The notes below the pieces were generated by a model that was given only the letters and a program-made list of their open reading frames with translations, made no database searches and had not been told where the DNA came from. DNA of 64,000 nucleotides from Tubulanus polymorphus. Taxonomy: Eukaryota; Nemertea; Palaeonemertea; Tubulaniformes; Tubulanidae. This document shows, in pieces, positions 21,634 through 33,780 of the stretch (the first letter of the stretch is position 1; each line of letters opens with the position of its first letter). The stretch covers positions 2,388,072 through 2,452,071 of the forward strand of contig NC_134034.1 of the NCBI RefSeq assembly GCF_964204645.1. The letters run 5' to 3'. Made by a program: the position numbers and the translations under genes.

Positions 21634-22254
21634 GTTATTATCACAGCGCAGACGTCACTGAGTCTGTCGTCAGATACGGCTGAACTTGTTAAATATGGCG
21701 TTTTCAGTAGAAATGAAATTAGAATATAGGAGTACTTTCAGGTGTCTAGCGACATTTCCAGAAAATATGCGGTTATACCAATGACGCAGGCCCAATCGTA
21801 AAACTCTTAGTCCAAAGTTCTCACCAACAGTTGGGCGAACATGCTGCTGATATCACAGATATGGGGTACACCATGGGCGGCACCAGAGGGGGGTCGAGGG
21901 TGCGAACGACCCCCTTTTTACAAATTCCCAAACGATCGTCGCATAGGGAATTGACCTCGATAATGCGGTGGCAGCCCTTTACGATCGTCGATGTGTCGTC
22001 ACCGGTCACAATCAACGTATTCGTTGGTAGTAGGCCTAGTAGATTGCGTCAGAATGCATCTCTCAGAAATTCCCGCTGCGCGGCGAGAGGGGACACGCTA
22101 TCCCCTGTGCCACACTGCACCGGAGCGGGCTCTGCCCTTCGGCGACTTTTAGTTAAATATTTCGTACTCGACCCCCCGTAGACAATTCTTGGTACGGTTA
22201 TAGTTGAATATGTTAATTAGAATATTCAATAATTAGGTCACCTTCGGTAAACGA
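21634..22254. other. Intergenic, nothing supported
   Basis: Upstream of the GPCR. An open frame at 21831-22181 has composition and sequence typical of neither a known domain nor an exon with good splice sites, so it is not called. Confidence 0.4.
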
Positions 22255-22935
22255 ATTTTCAGCTTGTAGCAAGTGAGGATTCACCAGGTGTCGCTACTGT
22301 GCATTAGGACATTTACTACAGCACCGACAAGGGGTTCCACTTGTGGCAAGTGAGTATCCACCAGGAGCTCCTGTGCGCAATAGGACATGAACTCTTCCAG
22401 CTATAGAGGATTCCACTTGTTACATCAACTACTGCGGCAATAGAGTATTCCACTTGTGGCAAGTGAGGATCCAGCAGGTGTCGCTAGTGTGCAGTAGGAC
22501 ATCAACTACTGCGGCAATAGAGGATTCCACTTGTGGCAAGCGAAGCCCCAGGTGTCGTTAGTTTGCAAGGACATCAACTACTGTAGCAATAGAGGATTCC
22601 ACTTGTGGCTAGTGAGCATCCACCAGGTGTCGCTAGTGTGCAGTAGGACATCAACTACTGCGGCAATAGAGGATTCCACTTGTGGCAAGCGAAGCCCCAG
22701 GTGTCGTTAGTTTGCAAGGACATCAACTACTGTAGCAATAGAGTATTCCACTTGTGGCAAGTGAGTATCCACCAGGTGTCGCTAGTGTGCAGTAGGACAT
22801 CAACTACTGCGGCAATAGAGGATTCCACTTGTGGCAAGCGAAGCCCCAGGTGTCGTTAGTTTGCAAGGACATCAACTACTGCGGCAATAGAGGATTCCAC
22901 TTGTGGCTAGTGAGGATCCACCAGTTGTCTAGTGG
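22255..22935 (+). repeat. Tandem array of the 77-bp dispersed repeat
   Basis: About nine units follow the pattern GTGGCAAGTGAGGATCCACC then AGGTGTCGCTAGTGTGCAGT then AGGACATCAACTACTGCGGC then AATAGAGGATTCCACTT. Full units of about 77 bp alternate with shorter units of about 71 bp (caagcgaagccccaggtgtc), giving a higher-order period. Related arrays occur at many places in the window. Confidence 0.9.
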
Positions 22936-23079
22936 TAATTGAGGCCAGTCACCAGGGCTACATACGTACAATTCTAGTTATCTCCTAAATAAACAACGCT
23001 AAGTTGATTTCCTTGTAAACAAAACATATAATGTATTTAAACCTTAACTACAACGTATAAATATTACAAATCACCTGGG

Positions 23080-23184
23080 CCCGGTTTTATAGACTGGTAT
23101 TACCTTTAACCCGGGGGCTAATTCAATTCATTTTCAATTGAGTTAGCCCCCGGGTTAAAGTTAATACCAGTCTATAAAACTGAC
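23080..23184. mobile_element. Foldback (palindromic) MITE-like element
   Basis: Arms GGTTTTATAGACTGGTATTA and TTAATACCAGTCTATAAAAC enclose a second stem TTTAACCCGGGGGCTAA / TTAGCCCCCGGGTTAAA, separated by a short AT-rich centre. No coding capacity. Its outer GGGCCCGGTT resembles the ends of other palindromes in the window. Confidence 0.75.
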
Positions 23185-23479
23185 TGGAACCGGAATATAC
23201 CTAGTTTTAATCGTAAAATGATGATTATTGCTACGGTAGAATAAAGCTCAAAATGTTTTAAGCAAAAATAGAATCATTACAGAGTTGAGAATTAAATTCT
23301 AGGTAAAAATGTACGTACGTAAATAAAAATAATCTCCTGGAGCTTTGTGCTCTTTCGCGTGGCGACGCCGCCAAATTTGGTTGGCAAACATATCGCAATA
23401 ACTGATTTTTACAGCACATATGTTAGTACTTTACTATTATTAGGTTAATTGATGCGAAGGAGCCCGGAGTCAAATCTGC

Positions 23480-23674
23480 AAACGTGAAGACAAATAGTAC
23501 TTAAAAGGTTAACCAGATTTCATTAAAAGTACAAGCTTTCGCAACAAGCGTAAATGAGCTTCACGGGAATGTGATTTACTCATTTACCCGATAAAGCTAC
23601 AATGCTAAAGTAGCGTAAGCTCGTACTTTAAACAAATTTAGTTAACCTGCAAAGTACTATTTGTCTTCACGTTT
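23480..23674. mobile_element. MITE-like element with inverted repeats of about 34 bp
   Basis: Left arm AAACGTGAAGACAAATAGTA (23480 on) and right arm TACTATTTGTCTTCACGTTT (ending about 23674) are perfect complements. GGTTAAC / GTTAACC lies further inside. The interior is unrelated AT-rich DNA with no ORF. Confidence 0.65.
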
Positions 23675-24224
23675 ACTGATTATTAATGATGATTTTATAG
23701 CAGGCAATTCAGAACCAAGTATCGAGGTCTCGCAACGAGCACGCTCTGTATCAAAAATCAGCTTCAAATCTTACGAATCTATAAAAATGTCTCTTTGTTT
23801 TTTTCATTAGCGTGAACAATAATTGCATGCGTTCGCCAACCAATATGGCGTAGCAAACAAACAATGAGGTCACACGAGTGCAAAGGCAAAATATTTTTTG
23901 AGAGTTTACCGTTTTGCAATTCATTTGCATTTTCAATTATTCAAGATGATAAAATGCACATCGTCTACACCTAAAATACTGTATTCAAAATATTAAAACG
24001 ATATATATGACCAGTAAGATATTTCTGTCCGAAGCGACTAACGTAAAATTTAAACGATATTCTTATTTACATATTGTATTCCTTGGTATAAAATGTAACA
24101 AATTTCGTGTATTTATTTCATCGATGAATACAATAGCACTTTCCCAACATTTAATTGCATGTTTGATCTATTCATATGATTATCTATGCGAATTAGACAT
24201 AAAAACTACACCACAAAATCGAAT

Positions 24225-24500
24225 CAACTGTGGAACTGTTGGTTCCGAGTCGAATATTAAACCCACGCAACTGTGGAACTGGGTCCATAGTCAAATTAAA
24301 CCCTAACAACCGTAAAACTGGATACATAGTCAAATTAAGCCCACGCAACTCTGGAACTGGGTCCAGAGTCAAATTAAACCCACACAACTGTGGAACTGGG
24401 TCCTAAGTCAAATGAAACTCTCATATGGAACTGGGTCCTGAGTCAAATGAAACTCTCATATGGAGCTGGGACCAGAGTAAAATGAAACCCATTCAACTGT
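24225..24500 (+). repeat. 39-bp minisatellite (CAACTGTGGAACTGG family)
   Basis: About seven degenerate units of the type CAACTGTGGAACTGGGTCCA then GAGTCAAATTAAACCCACA lie just downstream of the viperin gene. Related arrays lie at 34020-34410 (reverse), 36125-36330 and 44575-45150. Confidence 0.85.
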
Positions 24501-24597
24501 GGAACTGGATAGAATAGTCGAATTGAATCAGGATTGCCGCGAGACTACCCCCGCCCCTGCATCCTCCGGCTCACTTCAACTTGCTGCAAAGTCGAAT

Positions 24598-27500
24598 TTA
24601 CCAATCATTTATGTCTATATCTTGTTTGCTCCATTTATATTTTCCGCCGCGTTCGAAGAACATGTCCTCGTCGAAACCGCTGTAGTTCAAAGCCTCCTGC
24701 ACCCCGACGTCTAATATCGATCGACTCGGTGTTTTAGCGCCTCGTGTACAATCTAGAAACCTCATCTACAATAAAACAGAACAATATTCGTCAACGCGTG
24801 TGCGCCCATAGCTGCTGCTTAAAACAAACGGCTTAAATCTAAAAGACTAGTAGTCTAAGTTCATACTTGGTTTTGAACGAAACTACTTGATAAAGAGACG
24901 AGCGTACGACCCGGTTCCTGAGACCGATTTTAAAGAACGTATTTGCTGGAACCGTTTTATTAATTTCAGTACTCGTTGACTGGTCATGAGTCGTTAGATT
25001 TGTTTTGAAACCAAGGAGTTTAGACTGGTCATTAGTTACATTTATTGTAGAACCAAAATAAGTTTAGACTGCTTTTTAAGTTGTTAGATTTGTTATAGAC
25101 CCCCCAAAAAGCCTAGACTAGTCCAAAGTTGTTAGATTGGTTATAGAACTAAATTGAGCTCAGACCGATCTCAAGTTGTTAGATTGGTTATAGAACTAAA
25201 ATGAGTTCAGGTTGTTTCTTAAGTCGTTAGATTGGCTGTAGAACCAAATCGAGCCTAGACGGGTCTCAAGTTGTTATATCGGGTATAAAACGAAAATGAG
25301 TTAAGACTGGTCTCAAGCGTAGTCAGATTGGCTATGGAAACAGAATAAGCCTAATGACGATTATTATGTTGTTCCGATTGGTTTTAACCGAAATGAGTAT
25401 ATCCGGTGTTAAGGTGTTAGATTTCGCTGTAATCAAGCGGGAGATTGTCTAAACATCGTAATATGCTTTTCGTTGTACTTACGCGCTCATCCAAAATAAG
25501 ATATGAATTTTGCATCTGCAAAAGAAATGAATGATCGCAGTTAGAATTTGAATCAGCGTTAAAAATAGTACATTCGATGATTTAACAGTTCATTTCGACG
25601 GTTTCGAAGGTTTGAATAAATTTTGAATAAATTTCACAGAAACGTAAATCAAAAATCATGAAAATAATAGAAAAATGGTTTATTCAAGACTTTACTCAAA
25701 ACTTCGAAACCGTCTGAATAAAAGGTTTTATCATAAGTTGTGGATTTTGCTTATTTACCGGGCCGAGTTGCACGGTCGTCAATTAAGTACAAAAGCGGTC
25801 TTTGATAGATTTTAAGACCAGTCTTTAACCGTTAGATTAGCTACGGAACTAAATTGGTCTTAGACTGGTCTAAAGTCTAAAGCGGTGTGCAAATGACTGG
25901 TCTTACGTAGAAATGATATTGTGTTATTATCTTCGCGTACCTTCGTGTTCGACTCGGGAACCAGACCACAGGACACATTCCGGTGGCGATCGAGGAAACT
26001 CTGGAAATCTTCCTTCGATACGACGAACGACTCGGCGTGCCTCTTGGCGCCCTCTCCGCAATTCTCTCCTTCCAAAAGCAAACACTGGAAAACCTGCAAT
26101 ATTTTTCTCGATTAAAAGACTATGTTTTTATAGTTTTCAAAATACCGACTATGGATATAAACATAAAGGGGCCAGTTGCAGAGTCGTGGCCTAAGTCCAA
26201 AAGTGGTCTTAAATCTTAAGACTGGTCTTAAGTTGTTAGACTGGCTATAGAACTAAGTTGGTCTTAGACTGGTCTTAAATCTAAGTCAAGACTATGTAAC
26301 CGGCCCCAGTTGCAGAGTCGTGGCTTAAGTCCAAAAATGGTCTTAAATCTTAAGACTGGTTTTAGTTGTTAGACTGGCTATAGGACTAAATTGGTCTTAG
26401 ACTGGTCTTAAATCTAAGTCAAGACTATGCAACCGGCCCCAGTTGCGGAGTCGTGGCTTAAGTCCAAAAATGGTCTTAAATCTTAAGACTGGTCTTAAGT
26501 TGTTAGATTGGCTATAGAACTAAGTTGGTCTCAGACTGGCCTTGAGTCTTAGCCATGACTATGCAACCAGCCCCTGGGATGTTCACGGAAAGTGAATGAA
26601 TGAATCTTATTTTTCAATCGATATTTAGGAAAGGGGATGTACTTAGTTACAATGAAGATTGACAGAATGTAATTATTGAGAGGACACCCACCGGACACCC
26701 ACAGTCACAGAGACTTAACAGAATATTCTACTCTAAAATCCACCAACCTTCCATCTACACGGTTTCAGGATCTCTATATATTCGCTCATATCTTCGTCTT
26801 TATTGTGGATGTTAACAACTGTGTTCATTTTGAAGGCGACCTGCAAAAAAACGCGCCGAATTAACAATTCAATTGACGCCGAAAAAACCGTTACAAAAAT
26901 GTTTTTGATTACTGTGCATTATAAGGGGAGGCGATGCGCACTACGTCATCAGTATTTGCGTTTCAAAATCGCAATTCATTTCTGAATTCATTACTTTGTA
27001 ATTGAATATATTACATTATTCTTAATATATTCTACGTAGTAAATTTCATGTTTTTTCTTCGTTACAAAGAGGATACAAATAAACTAGACTAAATAATACT
27101 TTATATTAACCTGATATTTGATGCACCAGTCTCGTACTTGTTTCAGGGTATGAACGTGTTGCTGCCTGTTGCCTTCTTGACGGCCGATTTTGCTATTCAC
27201 CTCCGGGTCGAAACTGTCACAAGATATCGCCAGGATATCCAGAAAATTACCTAATTAGATAAGAATGATAAGAAAGGACCGTTCCCGATTCGTCTGGGCT
27301 GCCACTTTCCGCCGATTTATGAATCGTCCGAATTTTCCCTGACATTCCTGAGACACAAACATCAGTGAGGGAATCCGAGCAATTACTGGGTTTAAAATGT
27401 TAATCAATATCTATGAATCACGAACTGGTAAAGAAATACACGGTCCATGTATCCAAATTCCCTAGACCCATTTCCACAGTTGTGAGTTAGAGTTAACTCC

Positions 27501-28886
27501 GAGTTAAATTAGATCATTTTCAATGAGTTAACTCAGGGTCAAATCTAAACTCCGAACTGTGGAACTGGACCCAGAGTCTTTCAGGTTTGCAAAATTTGTC
27601 AAATTTGCTGAGTTTTCCCTATTTTTTTCCTAGATTTTTTTTTAAATATATAATATATAATATATTTTATTTCAACTAAATATTTATATATAATTTATAA
27701 TATATTCGATTGCCACTCAATATTACAAAATATCATTATTATACGATATATTTTTATCGAGCTTACCGTACTGTTCGAACCACTTCTCTTTGATTCTGCT
27801 GCCGTTGCTGACGATGGTAACGCTTTCTAGTTCAAGCTTCTGTTTACAGTATTGCACTAGTTCACCGACGTATTCGCCTTTCTTTTCCAGGAACGGCTCG
27901 CCGCCTGAGAAATTCACTTTTTTCATACCTGATCAACAGAAATAACCCTTACATAAATGACAGTTTCTAAAATGCTTTTTTTGATAAGTGATAATTTGTT
28001 ATGCAAAGTTGAAATTCCACTTGAAATCTTTTATTGTTTATTCGACGTGTTAGTAGAGATTGCATAATGAGTTTAAATAATTCAATTTTCAGGACACAGG
28101 TGCACTGCACAGTTGCGACTTTGATCTGAATATTCTCAACCATTTACAAAGGGAAATGTGTTAATGGATATGTAAATTGTGAATACACGTATAGCCATTT
28201 TCATATTGTGATATGTAGTTATAAATATCTAATTTTCACAAAACAATTTATATTCTAACTCCACCCAGCCCATAGCGGGTTTATAAGTCACCAATTATCC
28301 TATTTAGATTTGATTGAAAATAGATTCGAGTGGCTCTGAAAATAATGAACTCCTCATTTAACTACAACATTGTTCATTAAAAGTTGCTACTAGAGTGATT
28401 TGATAGTTAGCCATTAACGTTTGAAACTGTTGTTGCCTCCGCGTTAGGTCTTGCAACCCTGCTCTGCTACGCACCTGATTCTTGGAGCAGTCTCAGTCCG
28501 TGTTTCGCTTCGTCCAGCGGCAAAACGAACGACGTTTTTGCCGTATGGAAACAAAAGCCGCATTTATAATTGCACTGTCGGGTAAAATGATAGTTTACGC
28601 TCAGCGGGGTTAGATCGTTATTGTTCGCCGGCGGGTGCTTTTTGAACGCCCTGTAGGTTCTTGGTCGAGTCGAGTCGTCGTCGTCGGAGCCGTCCCTTTT
28701 AACAGTCACGATCCCATTGTCCGCGCGCTTCCGTTCAGCCCTTCTACTAGGCAGTCGACTTCCTACAGCTGTCCCGATGTATTTTGCAATCCGGTAGTAG
28801 AACGTAATAATGATCATCCGAATATATATCCAGCACTGCCTCGTCATAGCACTGAACATATTTGACAACGTTTCGTAAGGCACCAT
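24598..28886 (-). CDS. RSAD2: Viperin, radical SAM antiviral enzyme
   Basis: Seven coding exons join in phase: 28475-28886, 27767-27928, 27111-27250, 26748-26840, 25941-26093, 25483-25515 and 24598-24765 (386 aa; vertebrate viperins are about 360). An N-terminal hydrophobic/amphipathic segment ([20 protein letters not shown]) fits ER or lipid-droplet attachment. The radical SAM cluster motif CNYKCGFC sits in [35 protein letters not shown]-type [54 protein letters not shown] and FSGFDE-like [10 protein letters not shown] follow, ending in the conserved C-terminal Trp (DINDW). In known viperins the 4Fe-4S cluster and SAM convert CTP to ddhCTP, a chain terminator; the terminal Trp recruits the Fe-S assembly factor CIAO1. 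All key residues seen are intact. A noncoding 5' exon is likely (acceptor at 28905). Confidence 0.95.
24920..25400. repeat. Minisatellite of about 60 bp in viperin intron 6
   Basis: About seven degenerate units contain aagttgttagattggttata, then gaac and tgagttcagactggtctc-like text. The unit resembles the interior of the GGGGCC palindromic element found nearby, from which it may have expanded. Confidence 0.65.
25597..25714. repeat. Hairpin in viperin intron 5
   Basis: gacggtttcgaag at 25597-25609 is complementary to cttcgaaaccgtc at 25702-25714, with additional pairing inside (tttgaataaa / tttattcaa). No coding capacity. Confidence 0.6.
25758..25890. mobile_element. GGGGCC palindromic element, degenerate, viperin intron 5
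   Basis: It starts ggccgagttgcacggtcgtc and ends near gtgtgcaaatgactgg, with the typical interior (taagaccagtc ... ttagattagc ... actaaattggtcttagactg). A diverged copy of the 140-bp palindrome. Confidence 0.55.
26168..26574. mobile_element. Three tandem GGGGCC palindromic elements, viperin intron 4
   Basis: Units at about 26168-26307, 26303-26440 and 26436-26574 share end sequences. Each runs from GGGGCCAGTTGCAGAGTCGT through gtggtcttaaatcttaagac and ttgttagactggctatagaa to gactatgcaaccggcccc. The outer approx. 25 bp are inverted repeats, so each unit can fold back. No ORF. The shared GGCCCC boundaries suggest insertion next to, or unequal exchange between, existing copies. Confidence 0.8.
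27473..27575. mobile_element. Palindromic MITE-like element, viperin intron 2
   Basis: TTCCACAGTTGTGAGTTAGA at the left mirrors AACTCCGAACTGTGGAACTGG-like text at the right, around a core ttaactc...gagttaactc. A close relative lies at 62005-62115. Confidence 0.7.
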
Positions 28887-29482
28887 CGTACGTAGACTCT
28901 GTGTCTGAAATGATATAAAGAAATTATATGAAAGAAAGCTGGTTTCTCTACTTTCTTTAAAAGCACGAAAATAAACCTTTATTCATTTTTTGGTATTTTT
29001 TCGTATAGAAAAAACATCTATCTAATCTATGAAGTCCTACGTTAGTCTCTACAAACGTTAGCCTGTTTAAAGGCGCTGCATTTCTCTTATCCACAGTCAG
29101 GTCGGACTAGTTTTTTTAGAATTTTTGGCTCTTCCCCACTCTAGAGTAGCAAAATCCCGATAGGTTAAGCAGATTAACTAAGTTAGTTCGTTTATTACTA
29201 ATACAATGCAAAGACTAATTCGAGCGTAGAGTCAAAATATCAAAGACATAATTGATTGCTAACTCATTTGACTAAGATTCAGGCAAATCTACCTCACAGG
29301 ACCTACTGTATCCGGGACCTACTGCTCCACTGTTACTAAGTTAGACCTACGGCGTCGATTCACTGCATAATGGACGATATGGTTAATTTCGTGGAATTCT
29401 ATATAGCCTATTACTGGACCCTGTTTTAGACTATGAAATCCAGTTTACAGTATGGCGTTAGATTCCAAGAAACTACAAATAC

Positions 29483-29540
29483 CTGACCGACAGGATATCT
29501 ATATTTGATTCCTGGGCTAAATTTGGAGTTTTTATAATAC
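29483..29540 (-). other. Predicted viperin 5' noncoding exon
   Basis: A good donor (ggtcag|gtattt) lies at 29483, and the matching acceptor (tttcag) lies at 28905, 18 bp before the start codon. Together with the TATA box at 29567-29575 this implies a short leader exon and a 578-bp first intron. Inferred from signals only. Confidence 0.4.
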
Positions 29541-29566
29541 GTAGTCTAACAATGAATTTATTATTT

Positions 29567-29575
29567 CTTTATATA
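29567..29575 (-). promoter_or_regulatory. TATA box of viperin
   Basis: On the minus strand this reads TATATAAAG within cctatataaag. It predicts a start near 29540, upstream of the proposed leader exon, and lies about 46 bp downstream of the IRF-like element. Confidence 0.6.
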
Positions 29576-29620
29576 GGCCTAGTGCAATGCATACATTGCA
29601 ATCCGTTTGCAAAACTAAAA

Positions 29621-29640
29621 TGAAACGAAACGAAAGTGAG
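29621..29640 (-). promoter_or_regulatory. IRF/ISRE-like element upstream of viperin
   Basis: The plus strand reads tgaaacgaaacgaaagtgag, with overlapping AANNGAAA half-sites (AAACGAAA twice) followed by GAAAGTGA. This is the grammar bound by interferon regulatory factors. It lies about 46 bp above the TATA box, an arrangement like that of vertebrate viperin promoters. Binding is not shown. Confidence 0.6.
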
Positions 29641-31770
29641 ATTGCGAAATCGTTGTGGGATTTGTTGTTACAACATTTCATACACACACAGCATCAGTGT
29701 TAATTCGCGAGTTCAGAGTTAACTTCCTCGATACGGAATCAACTAAACGAAAATGTAACGTACCTTCAATTCAAGACTCCGTCAAAATAACTATCGATTT
29801 CAAGAGATATTCAATATCTAAAGCGAGTATAATATCAGCCGTTAAATCCGCTAGCGACCGCTCGATCGAATGTTGTCTGGCTAAAATAATACCACCAGCA
29901 GGTATAACGGCTTTTTATAAATCGCGATAGATCTATGAATAATATTCGGGATTTCCCCAGGTTTCACAGCAATTACGATGTATAGTATAACGACCCAACG
30001 CCAGTACGCCGTACGATTTCAGTTTTCGCGTAGGCATCCCCCTCTACGCGGTACTGCCGTAGAACATGGTTTTGTCTGATTGTAGAGACATCGAATCGAC
30101 ATCGATTTATTCATGTGACGTACAATGTGTGTTTGTTTTCATTCCGATGAATAAAATATACGTGTATATTTTATATAATAATCCAAGCATTTATGAATTC
30201 ATAGATCTGATGAAAACGACATCTAACAATCTCTTGAAAATTAAGGGACGGAAATTGCTTCTTAGGGTGATATACCTAAACGTAAAAGAAATGTATGTAT
30301 ATTTTGAGGTCAAACGCCAACTGCAAAATCAATGAACGATCGCCATACAAGGTTCATAATCACTTCGACGAATAAATACACAGCTATTTGATGATAAACT
30401 ATCAAATATTTCTTTTAGTTAGTTAACCGATCAGGGTCCAGTTACGTTGATAAAAAGCTTCCAGCTTGAAAATGTTAAGTAGATTTTCAAAATTCCCTGT
30501 ACCTGTACCGAGTAATAGGTGCCTACGAGTGATTACGTTGTACTGGGAAAATCCGGGTCGCGTTACGCCGTAAGGAACAACTGTACACCAATTCCACCAG
30601 ATGGCGCATTAGTGGCGAGGTACCATGCTGGTACGGATGATATTATTCCAGCGGTCGCGCAATTTTGGGTATATCCTCGTTGATGAAGATCTTTAGTAAA
30701 GGCAGATTTGATTATATCTCTGACAAGAAAACTCAAACATTGAAAATATGCGTGAATTCGATTTTCTGAAAATGATATCTTTTGCCCTAAAGATACACAT
30801 TTCATGACCACTAAAATCATAATTTTTACGTATTTTGCAGTCGACGACAATCCATTTTCAGTTTGAAAATGAATGCTTAAACGCAAGACTACAGGGACAT
30901 GAATAGGGACAGGGATTTGAATAGTGATTTTCACACCTTTCACGAACGATGTAGGACTGCCGTAAACAAGCGCTGGTAATTGCAAACGACGACATCAGTT
31001 TACGCATTTGCAGGTTTTTTTCACATGCTCGTTTTCGTTCTCACGAAAAGGTCAGTCCACAAAAAATCAGCGAGGACTTTAGGGGGAGGAGGGTGCATGT
31101 GCCCCTGTGCATCCCTGGATCAGCCGCTGAGGGGTGCAGAGTACCTTGATTGCCGTGTTTCTGTTAAACATGGGACCGGAGAGATACTCGCATCTTGTCT
31201 GGCCTCGTTCGTACAGACGAAAAAAAAACCTGTATTAACAGGTGACGGGTCATTGAACCGGCATAAATTCCCATAAATCATAGCGCGGTCCGGCGCCAGA
31301 CGAAAGACAGGCCACGAGGAAACCGATGATAAAATCAGTAACAATCTAAATCCCATCAGCGTCGTTACTGTAGTCGAGCTGTTGAACAGAGTGTATCACT
31401 GTTGTCTGATTATTCTTTATATCGAGTGTTTATCGGATTAGGAACTGACCGCCATCACACCTCTTACAAAGCAATCTACGACAAATTGGTTTACCAAGTT
31501 GAACTCGCCGGTATTCCGATGATACCCGTGCGTGGTAAAAGTGCACCTGTCAACCCCTTGGCACAGGGAAATTTAGCCCAAAACACATGTTAGAAATACG
31601 ATTTTCGATAAGGTCTCGATTCAATACTATAGTGGTAATCTAAAGTTTCACATGGAGACGGGGGTCTAGACTTTGTAATTGGAAAATTAAAAAAAAAGGA
31701 TCATTTTCTGGGCATCTAGGGAAATTCTTAAACAAAGGGTCATGCAATCATTTGACCACATTAGTTCAAC
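29641..31770. other. Intergenic, no supported gene
   Basis: Open frames exist (29655-29930 +, 30563-30985 -) but show no recognisable domain and no convincing splice or start context. CCACCAGATGGCGC at 30594-30607 is a full match to the core CTCF consensus. The rest appears unique and AT-rich. Confidence 0.4.
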
Positions 31771-31772
31771 TT

Positions 31773-32097
<325 letters not shown>

Positions 32098-32562
32098 TGC
32101 CCCAAAACAAGAAAAAAGTCTATACGGCTCGATTCCCGACGAAAATCCGGCTATCAATTTCTGTATTTTGCTAGTTAATGGCGGATAAGACGCGTAGAAC
32201 CAACGATCATTTAAATAGATGAGTTTTCATAATTATCTCTGAAATCAGGCCGTCGCATCGAGTCAGATGTGGATTTGTCGGTGACCACGGGGATTACTGC
32301 GGGCTGATTCGATTCGCTGTTATTCCCGGTTTATCCGCCATACCGGAAGTGCTGTAGATTACCCGGTAACCGCCGTGGCATTCGGCTAAAGTCGACTTTG
32401 ACACGCGCGAAAGTCAATCTAGATGGATTCAATGATTATTGGTACTCGTCGAAAACTGAGTGAAATCGAAAAAACCAACAATTCGAATATTCTGCGAGAA
32501 GGACAAGACTACCAACGAACCGTAATATATATACGAAAGTCGCTTATGAATTTTACACTTCA

Positions 32563-32696
32563 GGGCCCAGTTTCACGAAAAAGTTTAAGCCTAAAACGGT
32601 TAAGTTTGAATTGTTGTCCTCATTGAAAACATGAAGTAACCATTGGCAATTACACCAAAAATTTGAGTTTAACTTTTTTTGTGAAACCGAGCCCAG
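32563..32696. mobile_element. Palindromic MITE-like element (GGGCCCAGTTTCAC ends)
   Basis: GGGCCCAGTTTCACGAAAAA at the left mirrors TTTTTTGTGAAACCGAGCCC at the right, about 130 bp in all, no ORF. A truncated relative may lie at 48955-49070 (ccctaaaaaagtcaaactca ... gttcgcgaaaccc). Confidence 0.65.
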
Positions 32697-32999
32697 AAAT
32701 TTGATACATTACTTTTCAATTCAAGCTTATCAACTTGCCGGGTGTTAGTTTCAGTCCTTGAATCCGGAGTGAGAACGGATGAAACATGAAACTTTTTCGT
32801 CTGATATACTGAATGTTTTACTGAGACATTTCAGGACCTAAAAGTTAACGAACGAGATATGAAAGAATGAATATTAAAAAAAATCACATTCGCACTGTTA
32901 ACTGGATCCAAAGTCAGATTCATTCCACATGCTTATGGAACTGAATTCAGTATCAGATCAAATCCACATAAATGTGGAACTGGGACTAGCGTCAAATCA

Positions 33000-33185
33000 A
33001 ATCAACGTTCTACTTGTGACAACCGAGGATCCACAAGGTGTCGCTAGTGTGCAGTAGGACATCAACTACTGCTGCAATAGCGGATACGACTTGTGGCAAA
33101 TGATGATCCATCAGTTGGTCGCTAGTGTTCAGTAGGACATCAACTACTGCGGCAATAGAAGGTTCTACTTGTGGCATGTCGCAGA
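33000..33185 (+). repeat. 77-bp family, about two units
   Basis: acttgtgacaaccgaggatc then aaggtgtcgctagtgtgcag and aggacatcaactactgctgc, repeated twice with divergence. A 39-bp-family fragment (tgtggaactgg) lies immediately upstream. Confidence 0.8.
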
Positions 33186-33704
33186 TTTGTGGATATTGCA
33201 GACATCATAGGTTCACCCAGAAATTACGTGTATAAGCTTAAATGTATATCTGCCACAATAAATGAATGATAACTAACTCAGATATATTACGATAAAGTGT
33301 CTAGACGCTTCGAAGAGAAAAGGCAGCTATTAATTTGGAATCGGCTGAAGATGCGCCAAGCCGCAGACGAATCCCCGGAAAAAAATCGATGCGATATTTC
33401 GACTGTGTTTTTTATCTCGTATAAGAGAACGCGTCTAGACACAATACCGTATCATAAAGACAAATGGCTCGGTGATTATAACCGATCGCGCCGTATGTCA
33501 CTTCACAGAGGGCCATCTCCGATCAACATTCGCCGTCGACGAGTTATCGGTCGTTCGTATAGTCGTTATCTCCAGGGCTACGTGGTCGGGAAAACAACGA
33601 AATATATAAAAATGGTCAGTCGCCGTGTCGTACGATTTCAGCTCGAATTGGAACAAGAATCTAGATGTCGATCTTCGATTAGAATGCAATCGTCAACTGC
33701 ATTT

Positions 33705-33780
33705 GTCCTGCCCTGTGGCATGGTGGATAAGGTGTTTGACCGAGAGGTTGTGGGTTCGAATCCTTGTGAAACCGTGTTAT
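33705..33780 (+). pseudogene. tRNA-Arg-like relic or SINE head
   Basis: tggcatggtggataaggtgt resembles an A box and D arm, and gtgggttcgaatcct is a good B box and T arm. Between them gtttgaccgagaggtt looks like a tRNA-Arg anticodon arm missing several bases. No full cloverleaf can form, so it is a relic or the head of a tRNA-derived SINE. Confidence 0.4.

Noticed and set aside
22255-22935. CRISPR-like array
   Set aside because: The repeats are about 77 bp, without unique spacers of constant length, in a eukaryotic setting; it is a minisatellite.
30563-30985. 140-codon minus-strand frame as a gene
   Set aside because: No domain, signal peptide or splice context, and low-information sequence.
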